Source of the DNA: Pelagophyceae sp. CCMP2097
Taxonomy: Eukaryota; Sar; Pelagophyceae
DNA length: 10,147 bases
Direction: 5' to 3'
Assembly: GCA_026770575.1 (NCBI GenBank)
Contig: MU657221.1
Coordinates: 241,440 to 251,586, forward strand
Positions 7,331-10,147 of this stretch are shown here, piece by piece (positions within the stretch are counted from its first letter, which is position 1; the number at the start of each line of letters is the position of its first letter). The notes beneath the pieces were generated by a model, which made no database searches, had not been told where the DNA came from, and worked only from the letters and a program-made list of their open reading frames with translations. The position numbers were made by a program, and so were the translations under genes.

Positions 7331-7404
7331 GGGCTATGCGCCCGGCTGACGGACGTGTGGACCCTGTGAGCAAAGGCGGATCTGCGGTATCGACCCACAC
7401 CGAA

Positions 7405-7690
7405 TCAGGAAGGCGAATCTCCCGATATGCTCACAAGTGTCCTCGCCTTGGAGAGAAGCGACGGGGTAAACATATGATACAATGTCGCCAGATTTGAGAA
7501 GATTTTGCTGGAGATCCGCTTGCAGCGTGCTCGGAATTCACGCGATATGCTTCTGGCCTCCTTTGAGTGTTCTGTTTTTTGCGGCCTAGGCGGTTGTTTA
7601 TACCAAAAGGCAGGCAAGTCCCTATCGAGGATGTTGTTTAGGGCGTGGTTAAAAGCAGCCCATTTCTGGGACTTATATTTACCCTACGAA
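7405..7690 (-). pseudogene. LINE linker between endonuclease and reverse transcriptase
   Basis: An open frame after a TAG near 7685 reads KYKSQKWAAFNHALNNILD and continues through basic, helical-looking sequence (AFWYKQ, KEARSISREFRARCKRI) to a stop at 7405. It is in the same frame as the endonuclease-like and palm segments and fits the basic linker usually found between the two enzymes. Similarity is by general pattern only. Confidence 0.45.
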
Positions 7691-7799
7691 GGGGGTGCTC
7701 TTTTCTGCCTCCAGCTCGACCTGGCATTTATGAGCAGCTGGGGTGTGGGTGAGGAGGCCGAACACGATCCACCGCGTTCGTGCTCGTCCTCCTGCAAAT

Positions 7800-8127
7800 G
7801 GTAGAATGGGATGTGATCGGCAGCGCGCGGGGTAACACTGACGGGCGCTGGGCGTGCGGCCACACGGGGTGTTGGTCGTGTGGTCATCAGCGGGGTAGGG
7901 CGGGCGGGGAGCCTTTGTCTGAAATCATTAAGGAGAAAGGTATGATGGTCACGGAGCTTGTCCTTGCGAGATACCCGGTCTGGGGGCGAAGCATGGTAAA
8001 TGTCACCGAAGAGGGTTTATATTCCCCTTTTGATGCTACTGATTTCCGATTGATGTGCGTTCTTGAGGCTGTCAAATGTGGACTTCATCACGGCCCTGTC
8101 ATTTTTGAACGTGTAAAGTTCAAAAAA
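7800..8127 (-). pseudogene. Endonuclease-like remnant of the LINE
   Basis: In the palm frame the minus strand reads FFELYTFKNDRAVMKSTFDS and SLKNAHQSEISSIKRGI, a TAA (8019-8017), then LFGDIYHASPPDRVSRKDKL and DHHTFLLNDFRQRL, then TTRPTPR and AADHIPF. This loosely follows APE-type LINE endonucleases: GDfNA, (N/D)..G..LldF, TR-P and R..DhI. GDIYHA has one residue more than GDfNA, so the match is weak. Position upstream of the linker and shared frame are the main support. Confidence 0.4.
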
Positions 8128-9875
8128 ATGGAACTCCCTCTTTGTTTGACGGGAAGGGGGTTTTCAATCCTCAAAAGGAGCTTATTGAGGACCTTAATAT
8201 TCCTGCTCGTCCGCGCCCTGTTCGTCCACGATACACGCCGCGTAAGCCTTCCCTCTAGCTATGCCTCCTGTATATTCCGCTTGATGTGTTTATAAGAACA
8301 TTCGCTTAAATATATCGCCCTTTTGTCCGATAAATTGGACTTAATTTGAAAAAGCATAAACCCCCCAATAAATTCACCAGAACGCTTCGTGACCACTTTC
8401 CTCAGGGCGAAATGTTTGGGCGATGGAAAAGTAGCCCGACGCATAATCACTTGTCGCATGAGCCACAGGGCCCAGGGCCGGGGCGGGGCTTTTGCCCGTC
8501 ACCGAAGGGGGCCGTGGTGCAGGCCGCAAGCGACCGACCGGTCGAAAACGGCGCCGGCGGAGCTCAGGATGAGCCCCGTTTTGGTCGGTGGAAAACTTTC
8601 TGTCCCATGAGCGACCTTGTACATTTGACCAACCGTCGTGAAAACTTGGGTGCTTGCACGTGCTGCGTCGCCTCTGTCGCGACCGGCACCGCGCAACCGG
8701 CACCGCCCCGCCCCCACGCGACGTGGGGGTGCGCCCAGGCTGGCGCATCCCGCAAAAGGGCGTGTTCGCTGAGGAAACGACCCTCGCCTGTTTGCGTGTT
8801 GAGCTAAGAGACTTTCTATTCCGCCAACTGGCTCGCGCATGGGGACCAGCGGCGGTGCCCCCGGCGCGGGACTGGGTAGGCGGAGCCTCGCCTTAATCAC
8901 CAGGCTCGTTGCCCCCCCCTGCAGGCCGCGAACCGCGCGACCGCGCGAAAACTGCAAACCGATCCGGCTGTATTTCGGCCTTTTCGTGCATTAAGAAATG
9001 GCGGGCGGTTCGCGCGGGCCCCCGAGCGCGGTTGATGGCCCGCGGTCCCCAGGGGGTGAGATAACCACTTGATCCAAGGGGGGTGTGGGCTCTTAGTTCG
9101 TCCCCAAAATCGGGCCGCGACGCGCTGCCGCGCCCTCGGGAGCATCGCTGTGGTGCACGGGGTCGTCGATCGGCACTGCGGCGCGTCGGTCGGGGGGCGT
9201 TTGGGGCGGTGATTAGTATCGCGCGTTGGCGGCGGGAGGCCTGGCTCGCAACCGCGACGGAGCACCTCGACGCGGCGCGCTCGGGCCGATGCTCCAACGG
9301 TTGCAAACGGTGGACGCGGCCCGTGGTGACGACTGCGGCGCGCTGTCGTCGCCGTCGGGGCCGTCGTCGGCGGTGCCGCCTTGCAGGTGCGGGGAGACAG
9401 ACGACGGTGTCGTCCGCCAGCCGCGTTTGGTGCTCTCTCGCCTGGGCGGGGCGGGGACGCCGTGGTGACGCACGAGGGCCACGACGCCCAAGCCCACCCA
9501 GTCGAGTCGACGGCTCTCGCGCAGCGGCCGCTCCGCTGCGCCAACCCTTCTGTCGTAGTCCGACGCGCTGTGTGCTCCGCGCGTCGACGACCGAGACGTC
9601 GAGAGGCAACGATTCCGCGCGAGTGCCGCGAGCGACGCAAGCGCGCATTCGAATTTCAGAAGCGAATCGGACGGCCCGACGCTCCCCAGAGCTCCAGTTG
9701 GTGTTGGCGGAGCTCCTGTCCCGTCTGAAGCCGCTCATGTCCATTCAAACGCCGTTTGACGATCAAGGATGCGCGATCATCATAGACCAACTGAGACCGG
9801 CCTCAGCCCTAGACCGGTTCGTGGGGGGGGCTGCGAGACCGGCCTCCGTCGGCGACGTCAGAGTTAGAACTGTGT
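8128..9875. other. Unassigned, mostly GC-rich stretch without a supported gene
   Basis: From 8128 to about 8460 the sequence may still belong to the LINE 5' part: the minus strand has short frames such as NKLLLRIENPLPVKQRGSS, broken by shifts. From 8460 on it is GC-rich with overlapping open frames on both strands, mainly Arg/Ala/Pro-rich, which signals composition rather than coding. Two plus-strand stretches look least random: MLQRLQTVDAARGDD (about 9290-9334) and PELQLVLAELLSRLKPLM (about 9686-9739), in different frames. A spliced host gene is possible, but I cannot define it. Confidence 0.4.
8711..8729. repeat. 8-bp hairpin CCCCCACG-cga-CGTGGGGG
   Basis: A perfect inverted repeat with a three-base loop, isolated in GC-rich sequence. 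No T-run follows, so a terminator role is not indicated. Confidence 0.6.
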
Positions 9876-9958
9876 GATGACCCGCTGGGGGCAAAAGGGG
9901 ATTCACCGGATCATTATCCTTGTAGGTGATTGTGGGGCCCGGTATATATACCGCAACG
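9876..9958. repeat. 83-bp direct repeat, copy 2
   Basis: The same 83-bp unit as 5354-5436 with one difference (C at 9954), including the palindrome CGGTATATATACCG. It sits at the switch from GC-rich sequence to the AT-richer end of the window. Nothing beyond its ends matches the first copy. Confidence 0.9.
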
Positions 9959-10147
9959 GAAAGGGCAGCAACTCGGCAGATTCAGCGATTGGTGGTTGAT
10001 GCGATCGCTAAAATTGGGAATGGAGGTCGAGCAGGAGCCTCATTGGAATCATCATAGAAGAAGTTTTTGGTCACAGGTTAGAATCTGGTCGGCCGCAAAA
10101 TTCAGCGATTATTTAAATAATTCTGGTGTATAAATGATAATGTAATA
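9959..10147. other. AT-rich window end, no gene seen
   Basis: Holds two copies of attcagcgatt (about 9980-9990 and 10100-10110) and a perfect 14-bp palindrome ATTATTTAAATAAT (10108-10121), followed by an AT-rich end (taaatgataatgtaata) that recalls the LINE tails. A plus-strand frame (9930-10133) is open but resembles nothing known. Confidence 0.4.

Larger units (their letters stand above)
3737..8130 (-). mobile_element. Degenerate non-LTR retrotransposon (LINE), interrupted by later insertions
   Basis: Read on the minus strand, successive segments match LINE ORF2 order: endonuclease-like (about 8127-7800), linker (7690-7405), reverse transcriptase N-terminal block (7260-7156), palm (6678-5917), thumb (5276-5191), helical domain (5174-4905), Cys/His region (about 4370-3770) and AT-rich tail (3769-3737). 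Endonuclease, linker, RT N-block, palm and thumb are all in one frame once the 474-bp insertion plus its 3-bp duplication is removed. Stops and some frameshifts make it non-functional. It sits in AT-richer sequence than the host gene. No ORF1 or 5' end was recognised, and the 5' limit near 8130 is approximate. Confidence 0.8.

Noticed and set aside
8927..9014. 10-bp inverted repeat CGCGAACCGC/GCGGTTCGCG with a 68-base spacer
   Set aside because: In such GC-rich sequence this is readily explained by chance, and nothing around it supports a mobile element or RNA.
8893..9744. 283-codon minus-strand frame
   Set aside because: Extreme Arg/Ala/Pro content and equally long frames on the other strand point to GC-driven openness rather than coding.
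1..10147. tRNA, rRNA, CRISPR array, bacterial operon signals
   Set aside because: I looked for B-box-like GGTTCRA motifs, regular spaced repeats and ribosome binding sites and found none that held up. A weak hit near 2854 (gattcaaatc) lacks the required bases.

Overview
The window looks like nuclear DNA of a microbial eukaryote, most likely an alga or alga-like protist. The basis is a GC-rich gene split by short GT-AG introns, reading frames with strong G/C at third codon positions, and an abundance of non-LTR retrotransposon and DNA-transposon relics. No bacterial gene layout, Shine-Dalgarno sites, tRNA, rRNA or CRISPR array was seen. The exact lineage cannot be fixed from the sequence.

Region 1 (1-1671) is the host gene zone. 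A divergent pair of genes is suggested. A partial minus-strand coding start (137 to 1, running off the window) faces a plus-strand five-exon gene (407-1671) across about 270 bases. The five-exon gene reads as a homologue of plant RHL1 (HYP7), the DNA-binding accessory subunit of topoisomerase VI. It has a conserved N-terminal domain and a highly charged tail with acidic runs and nuclear-localisation-like basic clusters.

Region 2 (1672-2990) is non-coding. It contains a MITE-like element (1786-2237) with 22-bp terminal inverted repeats and a possible imperfect 6-bp target duplication.

Region 3 (about 2990-8130) is a nested transposon graveyard on the minus strand. One degenerate LINE (non-LTR retrotransposon) runs 5' to 3' from about 8130 down to 3737. 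In order it shows an endonuclease-like remnant, a linker, the reverse transcriptase N-terminal block, the palm with YVDD, a PHD-type zinc finger, the thumb, a helical domain, a C-terminal Cys/His motif and an AT-rich tail. A second, 5'-truncated copy of the same family (3736-2990) abuts that tail. The LINE is interrupted by a 474-bp CACTG-ended element with a 3-bp target duplication (6682-7155), whose removal restores the reverse transcriptase frame. It is also interrupted by a 494-bp element with 32-bp inverted repeats and GC-rich hairpins (4390-4883).

Region 4 (8130-10147) has no gene I can name. It is mostly GC-rich with competing open frames. It also carries an 83-bp repeat (9876-9958) that matches 5354-5436 inside the LINE region at 82 of 83 positions.
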